Part shown: piece by piece, positions 30,362 to 41,700 of the stretch | Layout: every line of letters begins with the position of its first letter | How positions within the stretch are numbered: the stretch's first letter is position 1 | Source of the DNA: Lepidodermella squamata | Lineage: Eukaryota; Gastrotricha | Direction: 5' to 3' | Assembly: GCA_047495785.1 (NCBI GenBank) | Contig: JBLDXI010000036.1 | Coordinates: 1,054,001 to 1,118,000, forward strand | Length of the DNA stretch: 64,000 nucleotides | Translations under genes and position numbers: made by a program | The notes under the pieces: generated by a model | What the model was told of the DNA's origin: nothing | Database searches by the model: none | What the model saw: only the letters and a program-made list of their open reading frames with translations

Positions 30362-31755
30362 ATGCAAACTGAAGTTATTTCTTTGATCGCACTGCTATAC
30401 TGCTCCGCTGTTGCGTACGCAGGCAAGGTTACGACAGCTCCATTGCTAACATGTAAGTCGTACCGGAATTGCTATCGATCATTCTTAACTCTTTCATCTT
30501 AGATCCTGATGGTGATGGCCCAATGGGGAAGAACAGTGAGTGTTGTATCAACTTAGCGCAGTCACTTTTTCGGAAGCGGAGGAAATCGCACAATCGGAAA
30601 AATTATTATTCATTCCAAAAATAATGAACGACAAATACGATATCGCGTTTAACTGTTTTTCAATTTTGCGATCTTTTCCGCGTCCGTGGAAAGTGGCTGC
30701 GTTATGAATCTATTAATCAATCCGTTCCGTTCTGAATTATGCATCATTAATAGTTCCTGGCGCCTTATATCCAGGGCAGACAAGTAAGAGATAGACTTTT
30801 TAATATACCAATCATGGTTTACTTAAACTTAAACTATACCACCGCAGCTCGTTCTGCAGTCAAGCTATTAAAGTCAAGTAAGTGTCAGCTCTACAATTTC
30901 TGATATTGACTCATTTCTTCACACCTCCAGCCGCCACCCAGCCAACCGATCCGCCAACTAGTATGTGTCATTAAAATTTGAAATTAATCACATCAGGACA
31001 CTCGAGAAGAGATTGAACTTGACATCTTCAGTGCTACCGAATTTGTTTTTCCAAAATGAATTTTCGTATCAGAGCGCGCGCGAAAATTGAAGCCGTATAA
31101 CGCTGTCATTGTTGCAATTGCAAATGATTAATGATTAACAGTGGCGTAACCAGCTGGTTGTTTTGGTTGTTTAAACTTTAAACAACTACCAAAATGAAAA
31201 CTCAAAACCCCTCTTCGGCCTATTTTCTCTAGAAAATGGCTCAAATTGATTATAACGTGGAGAAGATGTTTTGCAAAATTGCAAGAAATCTTCTCGCCAC
31301 GCTCGAAATCTCAATATTGTCAACATTCCTATTGAAAATAGGCTCTCGTCGACCTTGGATTCCCCAGCCACCCCCGCCACCCCCGTCAGTTTGTGGTATG
31401 TATTACCCATTTTCCTGTCGATATATACAAAACTATTCCGTTACAGTTCGCCGCTTCCTCCTTTTTTCATGGCGGTGCTAAGCACTCAGAAACTTGGATG
31501 ATATGATGCCACGGGCTACTAGCTGGAATCACTTCTTTTGATGGTGACGATCAAGTAAACGGTAGATATTAATTCCATAATATATTCAAAGTTCAAGAGA
31601 ATTATTTATCAATAGCTTGCCCGTGTTTGTTTTTGAGCATCTATATGTTTTATGCTTGACGGTATGAAAGGCATATGTGTTAGTGGATGCCACATACCTT
31701 TGCTAATTTTGTAAAAGCTTCTATTTAAATAAAATGATTTCAGGTGGTGGGGAGA
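30362..31755 (+). CDS. Secreted-protein family member, multi-exon, product unresolved
   Basis: Exon 1 (30362-30452, 91 nt) codes a signal peptide MQTEVISLIALLYCSAVAYA and ends in phase 1 at GTAAGTC. Exon 2 is 30503-30535 (YPDGDGPMGKN). Further short exons of the same 1-1 phase class can be proposed at 30777-30785, about 30851-30880 and about 30931-30961, giving a linker rich in Thr, Pro and Gln. The rest is uncertain: no closing exon with a clean stop was found before the 3' processing region at 31725-31755 (AATAAA then GGTGGTGGGGAGAAAG). Start, promoter and 3' end match the other family members, so a real gene or a very recent relic is present. Confidence 0.5.
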
Positions 31756-32234
31756 AAGCCGCCTTTGTTTACTATTTACTATTACAGGCCAAGTTAACGC
31801 ATCCAATGTCGCAAGGCCGTGCAAAATTCGTTATTGCGGTACGGTCCCCTTCAATTGAAAAAGAGTGCATTGTGGCATTCCGGAAACTAGAAAATTTGGA
31901 TTTTACAGACTGATTGACTAGTCCATCGCGAGTGAAGAGTCGTTAATTATAAGGTATTAGAGTTGGCTGAGATACCTTGCAGATCCGGATTTGAAAGCGG
32001 GCAAAGCTGGTAAGATTCTCCTTAGACGTTATACAGCTAATAATTTGAAGGAAATAACCTTAGAGATCAACCTTAGAGAGATAAAGATCGAATTATTATT
32101 ATTTATCGAATAAATATCGAATTGAAAAACCCAATGTGTAATGTGAAATTCATCACATCCATGACAGCGCCATTCGGTACAACACAAGGGGCTCATAGCT
32201 TCAATTTTTGGACATTTCGGCAAACGGCCTAATT
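31756..32234. other. Intergenic sequence
   Basis: No supported gene. It ends at the hAT target site GCCTAATT (32227-32234). Confidence 0.4.
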
Positions 32235-33093
32235 CAGTGGTGCGCAAACTCGGTCGCAAGCGGCCGGTCGAGGCATTTTTTGCGGCCGGCTGGCCTTTCG
32301 GCTCAGTAACATTACATGCGGCCGGTCGAAGCTTGTGCAGTCGGTGATTTGGTATTATAGGGGTACAGAAGGCACCTAGCTCCAAAGTTTTGTTGAGCAA
32401 TCGATAGGTCTAGCCACCTTAATTTAATGGGGTAATTTTTGTAATTTTTTATGGTCAAATAATGGCTGAAATTTGGGACTATCAATGGACTGATCGATGA
32501 ACTATCTTGCTAATTTTGGCGGTTTGTTCCTCCTCGAATGAGATGCCACGAGCTTTTCCACTTTTTTTCAACTTGAAAGCGGCTAAGACAAAGTGATAAA
32601 ACGGAGAGATTTCATAAACCTTGGACCTGTTTTCTATCTGGAACATACATTAAAAATTGCGTTTTGAAACCTTTTTAACCTTTGCCTTTTGACATCATCT
32701 TGGACTGAACTTTGACACAAAATTTTTGGAACCATAGATTGGAACGTGGTACTCGATTTTTTTATTTCAGATGAATCTAGAATTTGAGACTGGTACAAAA
32801 ACAGGGGATCAATGATTTAACCTGAGAAGGCTGGGTTGCATTTGTGGCTTTTGGGTAGTCTGGGTTTTGGGTTTTCTGCATCAACCACCGTAGGAAATTG
32901 GAAATAGGTATTAATTTTGAATTTTGTCGTCGAAATCTTGGTTTAGAGAAAAATGTTACAACGAAAATCAGTTGATTTGGCCGTTGACATTCCGGCAGTG
33001 CGGCCGGTTTAAGACGCCGAGAGTGTTGCGGCCGGTTGGGGACATTTCCGGCCGCCAAAATTGCTGGAGGTAAAATAAGTTTGCGCACCACTG
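32235..33093. mobile_element. hAT-type non-autonomous transposon (859 bp)
   Basis: Terminal inverted repeats CAGTGGTGCGCAAACT / AGTTTGCGCACCACTG and a perfect 8-bp target duplication GCCTAATT (32227-32234, 33094-33101). GCGGCCGG occurs several times just inside both ends, as expected for subterminal transposase-binding sites. No transposase motif was found inside; the minus-strand frame 32777-33325 crosses the right boundary and is not a gene. Confidence 0.9.
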
Positions 33094-33101
33094 GCCTAAT
33101 T

Positions 33102-34009
33102 CCGTCACTGCTTAGAACCGAGCATAGAGACTTGATTTTTCTGGATGCAAACGTTTTCTCGTATTTTGTTCGCAATACGTGAAACGGGAAATGCATGAAG
33201 TAGCCGAGGTGTAGGTTTCGGCGATCATGCAGGAAGATCCGAAAAATCACAGTGCACGAGAGTTCAACCAAAATGCGACAGGGCAGAAAATCTGTGTCTC
33301 GGAGCTTTTCAGAATTTTCAATCAAATGTTCTCACCATAGTAGGAAATAGTAAAGATCGGAAGCTTACGATCCTGCTATAGTGTCAAAATTTAAGGGTGC
33401 AAAGGTCACCCTGTGCAAAGCCAGGTTTATGTACGTTTTTTTTGAGCCATGAACGCATAGCTAAATGTATAATTTTGAATCGATTTTTCAGAAAACGCCA
33501 TTTTTCTATTTTTTCCTGGTACACATTTTTATGCTCTATCTAACGAGACCAGGCTCATCTTCCTAGGACCTATACAAGGTCATCTGGATATTCGCAAAGT
33601 AACTTAAAAAAATCCCGAAGATCAAAATTAGTGGATGAAGTCGGGGCGGTAAAAATTGTAAAAATTTGGTTGGAAAATCCCAGAAAAAATGTTTTCATTA
33701 CCAGGATGGGCTAAGCTATCGAAATGTATAACTTTTATTCCCGTCCGATTTTTTTTGAATTATTATTACTATCTATGGTTCTCACTTTACAACAGTTGCA
33801 AAGTTCGGCCTTCCACCTTTCAGCCTGATGAGGCTAAAAGCTGAAAATCTTAGAAAATACGCCTAATGCGTACACTGTTTATTCCGGAAAACTATTATCA
33901 TAATGACAAGTTGAGCGTTAAGCTGAATAAAAATTGCTAGAAATTAATTCCTAATTCACGTATGACCTATTCGAACTCAACTCATCTTCAATAACAGTCA
34001 ATTTTGCCG
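33102..34009. other. Intergenic sequence
   Basis: Nothing supportable beyond AT-rich text upstream of the next promoter copy. Confidence 0.4.
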
Positions 34010-34179
34010 TCACATCGAGGGTGCGTATTTGCGTAGCGTCTAGACCCCGCATAATAATGATCACTCAATAACATCGATGGCTGATATGATACGAACGCCA
34101 ATTTTCAGGGCTCGCAGCGCTATCATGTCATTTCATCAATTATAATTTCAATATCCACTTTGAATATCTAGCTATTATC
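34010..34179 (+). promoter_or_regulatory. Secreted-family promoter, copy at 34180
   Basis: Aligns with the other copies (CGAGGGTGCGTATTTGCGTAG, GATCAC, ACATCGATGGCTGATATGAT, GGGCTCGCAGCGCTA). The E-box is altered to TGGCTG in this copy, 102 bp before the ATG. Confidence 0.6.
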
Positions 34180-35645
34180 ATGGAGAGTAAAGTGTTTTCG
34201 TTGGTGATCGCAGTGCTATCCTGCCTCAGTGTTGTGGCATCTAAACCAGCGACACCTCAGTTGCCGCCAAGTAAGCTTTCGCGAAATGCCTAACGACCAC
34301 ATACTTAACCAAAAAATACCTTATCTCAGCATTTGGATCATCAGTGCCATTGAGCCCGCCGGATACTGCGCGTAATTCCCGAGCTTTTCACTTTTTTCTA
34401 AATAGCATTGTTTTATTGTAGCACCCAGCGCCATCGAGCCAGAAAAGTTGCGGCCGAGTAGGTTTTGAAATACATTTCAATAATTAACTATCAATTCATG
34501 CTAATACAGCTGACGGGAAATCCTCAACGCCGAAAGGTAAGCGATACCCGAACGCCGTCAATTGGTTTTTAAAACTCTGTCTATGCAAGGTAAAATGGTT
34601 CAAGCCGATTACATGTGCGAGAATAAGCCGTACGAAGAATTCAATATGACACTCAATGACGATTGCGTGGGCCGATGTGAGGACGCAAAACCCTGTAAAG
34701 CAGTCCAAGTGCTGCGTAACAACTGTAAACTGTACAAAGCCTGCATTGCAACCGACGAATTTCCGACACCTGGGAGCGTTGTTTTCGTCCGCGAAGGCGA
34801 GTTATCTCGGCCATCAACAAGTATGTATAAAATCCTATTACCTGAAAGTTATTCCTAATTAAAATTATGCTATTTTAGCCGTCACAAAATTTAATATGTC
34901 GCAACGTATGTTACACAAATTTTTACATGAATCTTTCCAAACTAAAATTATGCAACCATAGGCTATATGAACGTCGAATACATGTGCAAGGAAAAGCCAG
35001 ATAATATCTTTGAAGTACCTGACCTTGTTAACTGCGCCAATCGATGCCTAAAGCGAAGCTCGTGTAAAGCCATAAGCTACACTGGCCATACATGCTCAAG
35101 GTACGATAACTGCAACGGCACGGATATCCACCTGGCGCTTGAAACTCGTGTATTTGTTCTCGTCGAATACACCTTATTTTTCAAATATGCACCTCCTATT
35201 TCGAAGACGCCAGGCATGTTACAATCCTCAATACTTGAAATTATTTACAGCAGCTTTTTATTTATTTACAGATGCCGATATCGTTCAGGTTGATTACAAG
35301 TGCGAGGAAAATTCTAGCAGCAGCTACCAAAATACTTCACTGGTCGCATGCAAGAGCAAATGCTTACATATGGAATCCTGCAAAGCTATCAGTTATGTCG
35401 AGGACAGGTGTTCTCTCTACAATAGCTGCAACAATTCAAACAGGCTAGCGCAATACCCGGATGTTGTTTACGTTCGCGCGATGTACATAAAGTATAACGC
35501 TGAGAATCTCTCTCAGAAATCAAAAAATCAAATTTATCAATCGGATGAAAATCCCTTTGGCGAGAGTTACCAATTTGATGGTAAATCATGGAGTGATAAC
35601 AACAGAGATTATGATTTGATTTACAAATTGTTTTCGATGATTTGA
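34180..35645 (+). CDS. Secreted protein with three PAN-like cysteine modules (359 aa, 8 exons)
   Basis: Exons 34180-34270, 34330-34371, 34422-34457, 34510-34536, 34590-34820, 34879-34905, 34962-35213 and 35272-35645 sum to 1080 nt, one clean frame with TGA at the end. All seven introns are phase 1 and ~50-60 bp; the last is GC-AG (CAG|GCATGT). The product has a signal peptide (VFSLVIAVLSCLSVVAS), a Pro/Ser/Thr linker made of tiny symmetric exons, and three ~65-residue modules with a shared pattern: DYMC or DYKC, C...C, SCKAISY (or PCKAVQV), C-LY--C and a VVFVR-like end. This resembles PAN/apple folds, which bind proteins or sugars. The C-terminal ~45 residues after module 3 lie in an AAATC-rich repeat and may be a recent extension. 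Confidence 0.8.
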
Positions 35646-36140
35646 TTTGATTATATTGAGCCCTCTTGATTTACTACTGATTTAGAGTATTCATAACCTC
35701 GAAATTCCCCTTGTTACTAAACATGAGCGCTCACATTTGCCACGAAAACACCTGTTTTCCACTGTCTAGAGCTATTCCACAATTTTTAGACTTATTCTAC
35801 CAAAAGCCACCTTAAAATGTGAAAGAATCCTTAGAAATGCACTGTAATACTGAAGTTTATCTTTGCGAAAGATTTGATTTGATTTGATCTAGACTGGTCT
35901 GACCAGTGTTCCGAATACGCGGGGGAAGAGGAGAAAACGATTGCTTAGTCAACCTATGCTCACTCATTATTGCACGTTATTGCGTGTTTTATGCCCAAAA
36001 AGGACCCAAATCTAAAATCCCGAATCGCTTGTTTCGTCTTAACTATGCATTATGCATGGTATCAGGCTGCAAAGTTTGTTATTGTATAATCTGGTGCAAT
36101 CTATTAACAAGCAATACTTATATGCTTACAATTATATTCA

Positions 36141-36170
36141 AATAAAATGCTTTTTGGTGGTGGAAAGTGT
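36141..36170 (+). terminator. Conserved 3' processing region of the PAN-like gene
   Basis: AATAAA at 36141-36146 followed by TTTTTGGTGGTGGAAAG (36151-36167), the family-wide arrangement. Confidence 0.65.
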
Positions 36171-36732
36171 TTGATTTCCATACAGATCAATGAATTAGTT
36201 GAAGAATTTGTTCAGTATTTCATCTAATGACGTAAGAATTAGTGAGTTCTCCTCAACGATTGTTAGACGTTTACGTCGAGCAGATAAATTTTAAGTTTGA
36301 ACAAAGGTAGACCCATGTCATTCAAGCTAAAAAATTGTCAAATAAGGAATGACCAATGGAATAAAGCTCGGGTATAGTGTGCAGTGTATTGTGTATTGAA
36401 AAAATCCTCCAATCCACCCTAATTACGGCTGATGGACTAGCAAACGGTTTATTCACAACGGCCGAAGGTGTGGACGCGGCGCCTCTTCAAGGTCGTGAAA
36501 TCTGCTGAGGGTGCATTGGGCTATGAGAACTAGATAAAAAGATCTCCTATAAATTATGCCGATTTTCTATGATGAGCAAGGAATTTAGTTTCTAAACTGG
36601 AAGCGATGATAATTCGAGCGAAAGCATTTATTTAATAACTACTGGACATTTTTTATGGCAGTAAAACCAGGATAGATTTATTATCATCTTCATAACAACT
36701 CATTGTCTTCATAACAAAAAATGTTGTTGCCG

Positions 36733-36928
36733 CTATATGCTACCGCTATATCGATGTTGCTTATTTGCATAGTGTTATGCCGTTGATCACAAGGTAGCGA
36801 TGATCACGCGAAAAAACATCGACAGCTGTTATCGTTCGCTCACCCATTCACTGGGCTCGTAGTAGTATCCTGTCTTTTCTTCACTTTTCAATTTCATATT
36901 CCCTTCGAGCATCTACATAACTATAACT
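36733..36928 (+). promoter_or_regulatory. Secreted-family promoter, copy at 36929
   Basis: GCCGTTGATCACAAGGTAGC, E-box CAGCTG at 36823-36828 (101-106 bp before the ATG), TTCGCTCACCC and GGGCTCGTAG. Closest to the broken copy at 8293-8478. Confidence 0.7.
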
Positions 36929-37344
36929 ATGGATAAAACATTAGTTTTCTTGATCGCAGTCTTATGCTGCCTGGCTGTTGTAGCATGTAAACCTACTACG
37001 ACATCTCATTTGCCACCAAGTAAGCTCATCGGCCATACTAATTCGTAACACTCATTCTTCACCTATTTATTCCACCGTGGCTGTTGGGGGCATAGAGTCG
37101 AATGGTAAGTGTACTTCGCATGCCTATCACTCTTTCCCCACTCAAAATATGCCATCTTAGGTGATGGAGCCGCCGCGCAATCTGGCAATAAGCAAGCGAC
37201 CCATCAAACAAACGCGAAAGGCCTACGTCTCACATGCCGCGTTGGTAGAGTAAGTATATCACCTCAATGCCTATTTAGCATTCCAACTACATTTTTCCAT
37301 TATAGCGGTCTAAAAAGTATTCCTGCAAAATGAGAAAACATTAA
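36929..37344 (+). CDS. Secreted cationic two-cysteine peptide precursor (75 aa, 4 exons)
   Basis: Exons 36929-37019, 37096-37104, 37161-37249 and 37306-37344 (91, 9, 89, 39 nt) join to 228 nt ending in TAA; all borders are GT-AG. The second exon is a 9-nt microexon conserved in the broken paralogue. The precursor has a signal peptide (TLVFLIAVLCCLAVVAC), a Thr/Ser/Pro-rich spacer, then a Gln/Asn/Ala spacer, and a strongly basic end with two cysteines enclosing eleven residues (TCRVGRRSKKYSCKMRKH). The dibasic GRRS inside the loop could be a processing site. The layout (signal, acidic-neutral spacer, cationic disulfide loop) resembles antimicrobial or regulatory peptide precursors, but the family is not recognised and the activity is unknown. 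Confidence 0.75.
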
Positions 37345-37490
37345 GTCGGCCAGAAATTAGATGAGGATGATAGATTGGCAAAACTTCAAGATAACTCGAA
37401 ATGTAATTCATGTTCATGACATCACCCTGAATTACAAAATAACATTTTCCGTCCTACGTTGAGGATATTATTCTACAATTCATTTCTTCA

Positions 37491-37520
37491 AACAAAAGAG
37501 TTTTTGGTGGTGGAAAGAAA
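37491..37520 (+). terminator. Conserved 3' processing region of the 75-aa peptide gene
   Basis: An AACAAAAGAG signal variant followed by TTTTTGGTGGTGGAAAGAAAG (37501-37521). Confidence 0.6.
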
Positions 37521-38229
37521 GCGTCATTGCTTTTCATGAATGTGTAGTCGCCGTAATTCAGCTCTTTGTATGCTACTTGATCGTATGCTCAAGAAAATGA
37601 ACATTTATCCTGCTGTTACGTCAATTTTGAGAGGTTTTGGGGCGTGTTTCAGTTGAAAATCTTCACAATTTCCTCGATTCACTCGTTTTTTGGTCTCTAG
37701 TCACTTTTGAAAATACAGCAAACGATTTTTCCCATCTCCAGGATCCAAGATCGCACCCTGATAGGATCCAATCATTGGTCCGTCAAGGTCGACTGAACTC
37801 ACTGCTGAATTTAAAATTTACATTGGACATGGCTTTTGAGGATATTTAGTTTAATTTTGTTCTGAATCAAAGCGTGCTCAAGTCAGGTCAAAGGCACTTC
37901 ATGCAGCGCCGTGCAGTGCTCGGATTAAGCTGAGCCGCATCTCATAGTCACGCGAAATGCGAAATTTCCAACTGATTCGCCAACTCCAGTTTTGCAAGGT
38001 ATAAATAAATTTAGATAAAACGCGGAAAAGTAGTTAGATGTCTATATAGCGATTCCGATTTTTTTCAAGTGAAGGATTGCTAGTGATTATATCATGGGTA
38101 GTTATCGCATATGACTGATTCTTAACTTAACGAATGAAGCGAAACACGAATGATTTATTTGTCCTTTCATCTTTTTCCAATAATGTCCCTTTCTTTCTAT
38201 CATTTTAAACAAAAATTATACTTGCCGCT

Positions 38230-38400
38230 ACACGCTACCACCGATCAAGGGTTTTTATTTACTTGGAGTCTAGATGTCACATTGATCGACAGCTGATATC
38301 ATTCGCTCACCCGTACTCTGGTCCCGTAGCATTAGCAGTGCCATTTCATTATTTTATTTTTTATTCTTCACTTTGAGTATCAAACTTCTAAACTGCTATC
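38230..38400 (+). promoter_or_regulatory. Secreted-family promoter, copy at 38401
   Basis: GATCGACAGCTGATATCATTCGCTCACCC-type core with CAGCTG at 38290-38295, 106-111 bp before the ATG, then GGTCCCGTAGCATTAGC. Confidence 0.7.
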
Positions 38401-38676
38401 ATGCGGACTAAAGTTATTCCTCTGGTCGCAGTGTTATTCTGCCTCGCTGTTGTGGCAAGTTGTTTCGATTACGACGATGGACCCGATTCCGCGGCACCGC
38501 CGAGTAAGTGATACCGCAATGACTATCAATTGATTTTATTTCTTGAATTTTACACCATCATAGATGCTGCTTCAAACTCAACTAAAAATCCACTCAAGCC
38601 GGACACCCTTGAAAAACTTATTCACAAAGTCGTACCAAATATCACGAGTATAATGAAAAAGTTCCGAATTTTCTAG
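38401..38676 (+). CDS. Secreted peptide precursor with basic amphipathic C-terminus (71 aa, 2 exons)
   Basis: Exon 1 is 38401-38503 (phase 1 end, GTAAGTG donor) and exon 2 is 38564-38676 (TAG). The precursor has a signal peptide (VIPLVAVLFCLAVVAS), an acidic segment (DYDDGPD), an Asn/Ser/Lys linker and a C-terminal ~22 residues (TLEKLIHKVVPNITSIMKKF) that place hydrophobic and basic residues on opposite faces of a helix. There are no cysteines in the mature part. An acidic pro-segment before a basic helix is seen in linear membrane-active or regulatory peptides. No family is recognised, so function is inference. A piggyBac element sits in the 3' untranslated region, 57 bp after the stop, and separates it from the 3' processing region at 42091. 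Confidence 0.75.
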
Positions 38677-38733
38677 CGGTAGTAGGAGCATTTCGGTAGC
38701 AGGTCGGTCTTCGTACTCTGTGTTGAAGTTTAA

Positions 38734-41700
38734 CCCTCTAAGTCCGACTATGGGTTTTCGTCAATTGCAACTTCTCGGCGTAGGTGTGGATTGCTTATTA
38801 ATTTTCGGCATAAAATTTTTATACCACGGTTGAGCCCCTTACCTGAGCTTGCAGCACCCAGGCGGGCGCGTCCGCAACGTGCGATTACGCAACACAGTAA
38901 TTAGGTAAATGTCCCTCGACTCTTAAACTCGTCGAAACACATGTGCCATTATGTGTGCACACATGATGAGGGGCAATTTTTTGTCGCTCTGATTGCCATT
39001 CGAACACACGAACGTGTTTTGGAAACCAATTAACATGCGAAAACACATACGATCTTTTAATCACTGTTTTCGAGGCCCTAAATTGAGTTGCGCAGCTGTG
39101 CTTATAAAAATGTTGTCAGCAACATCTGGTGCTTACGCACTCTAGTGGCAGCCATTTTTCACTTGACAAAAAGTTATCAAGTGATTTTGGCGTACCAATT
39201 CCGATAAATTTGATTGCCGCCGATTCGATATCGATTTTCATCGGCTAAAAGCGCGTAGTTAGGGTGCGCGCCGGTAATGCTAGCCGGTTTGTCAAGGTGC
39301 CACTGATTTATCAACTAATCCTGGCCGAAAAATCGAGGTTTTGTCAACTTGCATCAAAATTTTCAGAGTTTTGTTACAAGTCGAAACACAAGTATGATGT
39401 AACAGGACTTTTCAAGGTGTTTGTTGCAAAACAATGGGTTCGCATGGCATTGCGAAACATGAGAAGACAGCCATATAAAAGACCTGCAATAATCTATTTT
39501 ATGGTTCCCCAAAATTGTTAACTTCGTTATCAAATGTCACTTGAAGACGACAGTAGCAGTGAAGAGGACCTGGTGGAGATCGGCGAAACCTCGTCGGAAT
39601 TGTCGTCTAACGATGAAGAGCTTGGCGTCACGCTCGACTCCGTCGTGCCGAAGACGAAATGGCGGAAAATGAACGAGGAGAGACCGTCTCACCAAGTTGA
39701 AAAATGCGCGTTGGTCAGCGGTCCATCGGAACTTTTCATCAAGAACCTCGTCGCAATGGAGCAAGGTAATTAATATTTATCAAATTTGTTGTACCGCTCA
39801 CAATTTTTTTGTAGCCATGGAAAAAAACCGCAAAAAACTTGGCGGGAAATCGCGCTCTGATAGCAATGCCGGCCCGGACGGGGGCGAAGAGAATGGTACC
39901 GAGGAGCAAGTTGTTGAAGAACCGAGCGAGGCAGGAAACGTCGTCGAAGAAGTCCAAGAAGCGCATGAGGAGGCCGAAGAAGAATTCCAAGATCTTGACG
40001 AAGAAGCCGATGATGAAGCGGAAGAAGACGAACAGCAATCATCAGTTTATTCTGACGGCGACTCAAGCGAATCAGAGAGCCGATACAAGTTGGTCAAGAG
40101 AAGAAGTCATCGGAAAGTGCTTCCTTTCTTCCTCCTCATGTTCCCGATCGTCAGCTTGCTGGTCGCTGAAACGAATAGGTACGCGGCACAGAACTACGAT
40201 CCATCGAAGCCGCAATTCATCAACGTCACCGAGGAGGAGTTCTTCGGGTTTCTGGCGTGCGTCATTGGGATGGGTCTTGTCAACTTGCCGGCGCTTCATC
40301 AGTACTGGCAATCTTCGGATGCTTTGTTCTTTCAGCCGACGATTGCGAACATCATGAGTCGAGATCGGTTCAGAGAAATTCTGACTCACCTACACGCTGC
40401 CGACAACTCCAAAGCCTTGCCTCGAACAGACCCGAAATTCGACAAGATTTTCAAGGTCCGAGAAATGCTACAACAGCTGCAGGACAGCTGGCAAGCTAAT
40501 TTCACGATAGGACCCGATGTAAATTGTTGTCTTTTTGTCTTTTTGCTCATCTTTATTGTCCTATTCTTGACAGATTGCTGTGGACGAGCAAATGATCGCC
40601 TTCAAAGGGCGCACCAGCCTCAAACAATTTATGCCAATGAAACCCGTCAAGCGAGGTCTAAAGATTTTCGCCCTGGCGCTATCACCTATCGGTTATATCT
40701 TTCGAGCACTGCTGTACAGCGGGAAAGGAGATGAAAGTACGTGATTTTTTTGTTTTGTTCTCTTGTCTACCCTCAATTTTCAAATAGCTGGCTCGGACGT
40801 TGCTGCTCAAGCAGGTCTCGCTGAGCGGATCGTTTTCAAGCTCTCAACTTCAATCTGGGGCTGCTGGCGCATTATCTTTATGGACAATTGGTTTTCTTCA
40901 GTTTCGCTCTACAACCGCCTTTTTGCTGAGAAAACTTACGCAGCCGGCACCGTTATCGCCAATCGAACAGGTCTGGATCCGGCCGTTCCGATCAAACCCG
41001 CGTCAAAGCTACCGCGTGGAAGTTCGCAGTTCAAAGTTCAAGCTGACTTGCTTTATCAGTCGTGGCAAGACTCGAAAGTCGTCAACTTTCTCTCAACTCG
41101 ACATTGCGGCACTGGTAACGACACGGTAAAGCGCAAGCAGAAAAACGGCAAGGTCGCTGAGTACTCTTGTCCCCCCGTTGTCGCTGACTATCAGAAGAAC
41201 ATGCGCGGCGTAGATGTCGCCGATCGCCTCCGCGAGTCGTACGATTGCACTTTGCCCGGGCGCAAGTGGCACCGCCTCGTGATTTTCTATGGCATCGAAA
41301 CAGCAATCAACAACGCCCTGTTGGCTTTCAAGTCCACGGAAGATGATCCCGACTATCCTAGCTTGCTATTCCGTCGTCGGCTATTCGACGAGTTGATACA
41401 AGCCTCTACCTCCGGCAATGTTACGCGCAAGGTCGGCAGAAAACGCAAGCTTTCTGAACAGCTCGACCCGCTGGTCCCGAGCGACAAATGGCGAGAAGGC
41501 GGCCATTTTCCTGCTCACAATGGCTTCTATGAGTCGGTCGACGCTCGCGGTTACAAACGCGCAAAGCCGCGCGTGTGCGTCTACTGCAAGGTGGCGCCTG
41601 GCTGCACACCGCACATGGCGTCCTGGCACTGCGCTCAATGCGACGTCGGTCTTTGCTGTGAAAATTTCGGGAAATATGGTCCTCATGCCGGGATCTGACA

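Noticed and set aside
32777-33325. 182-codon minus-strand frame
   Set aside because: It crosses the exact right boundary of a hAT element into unrelated flank, so it cannot be an old gene.
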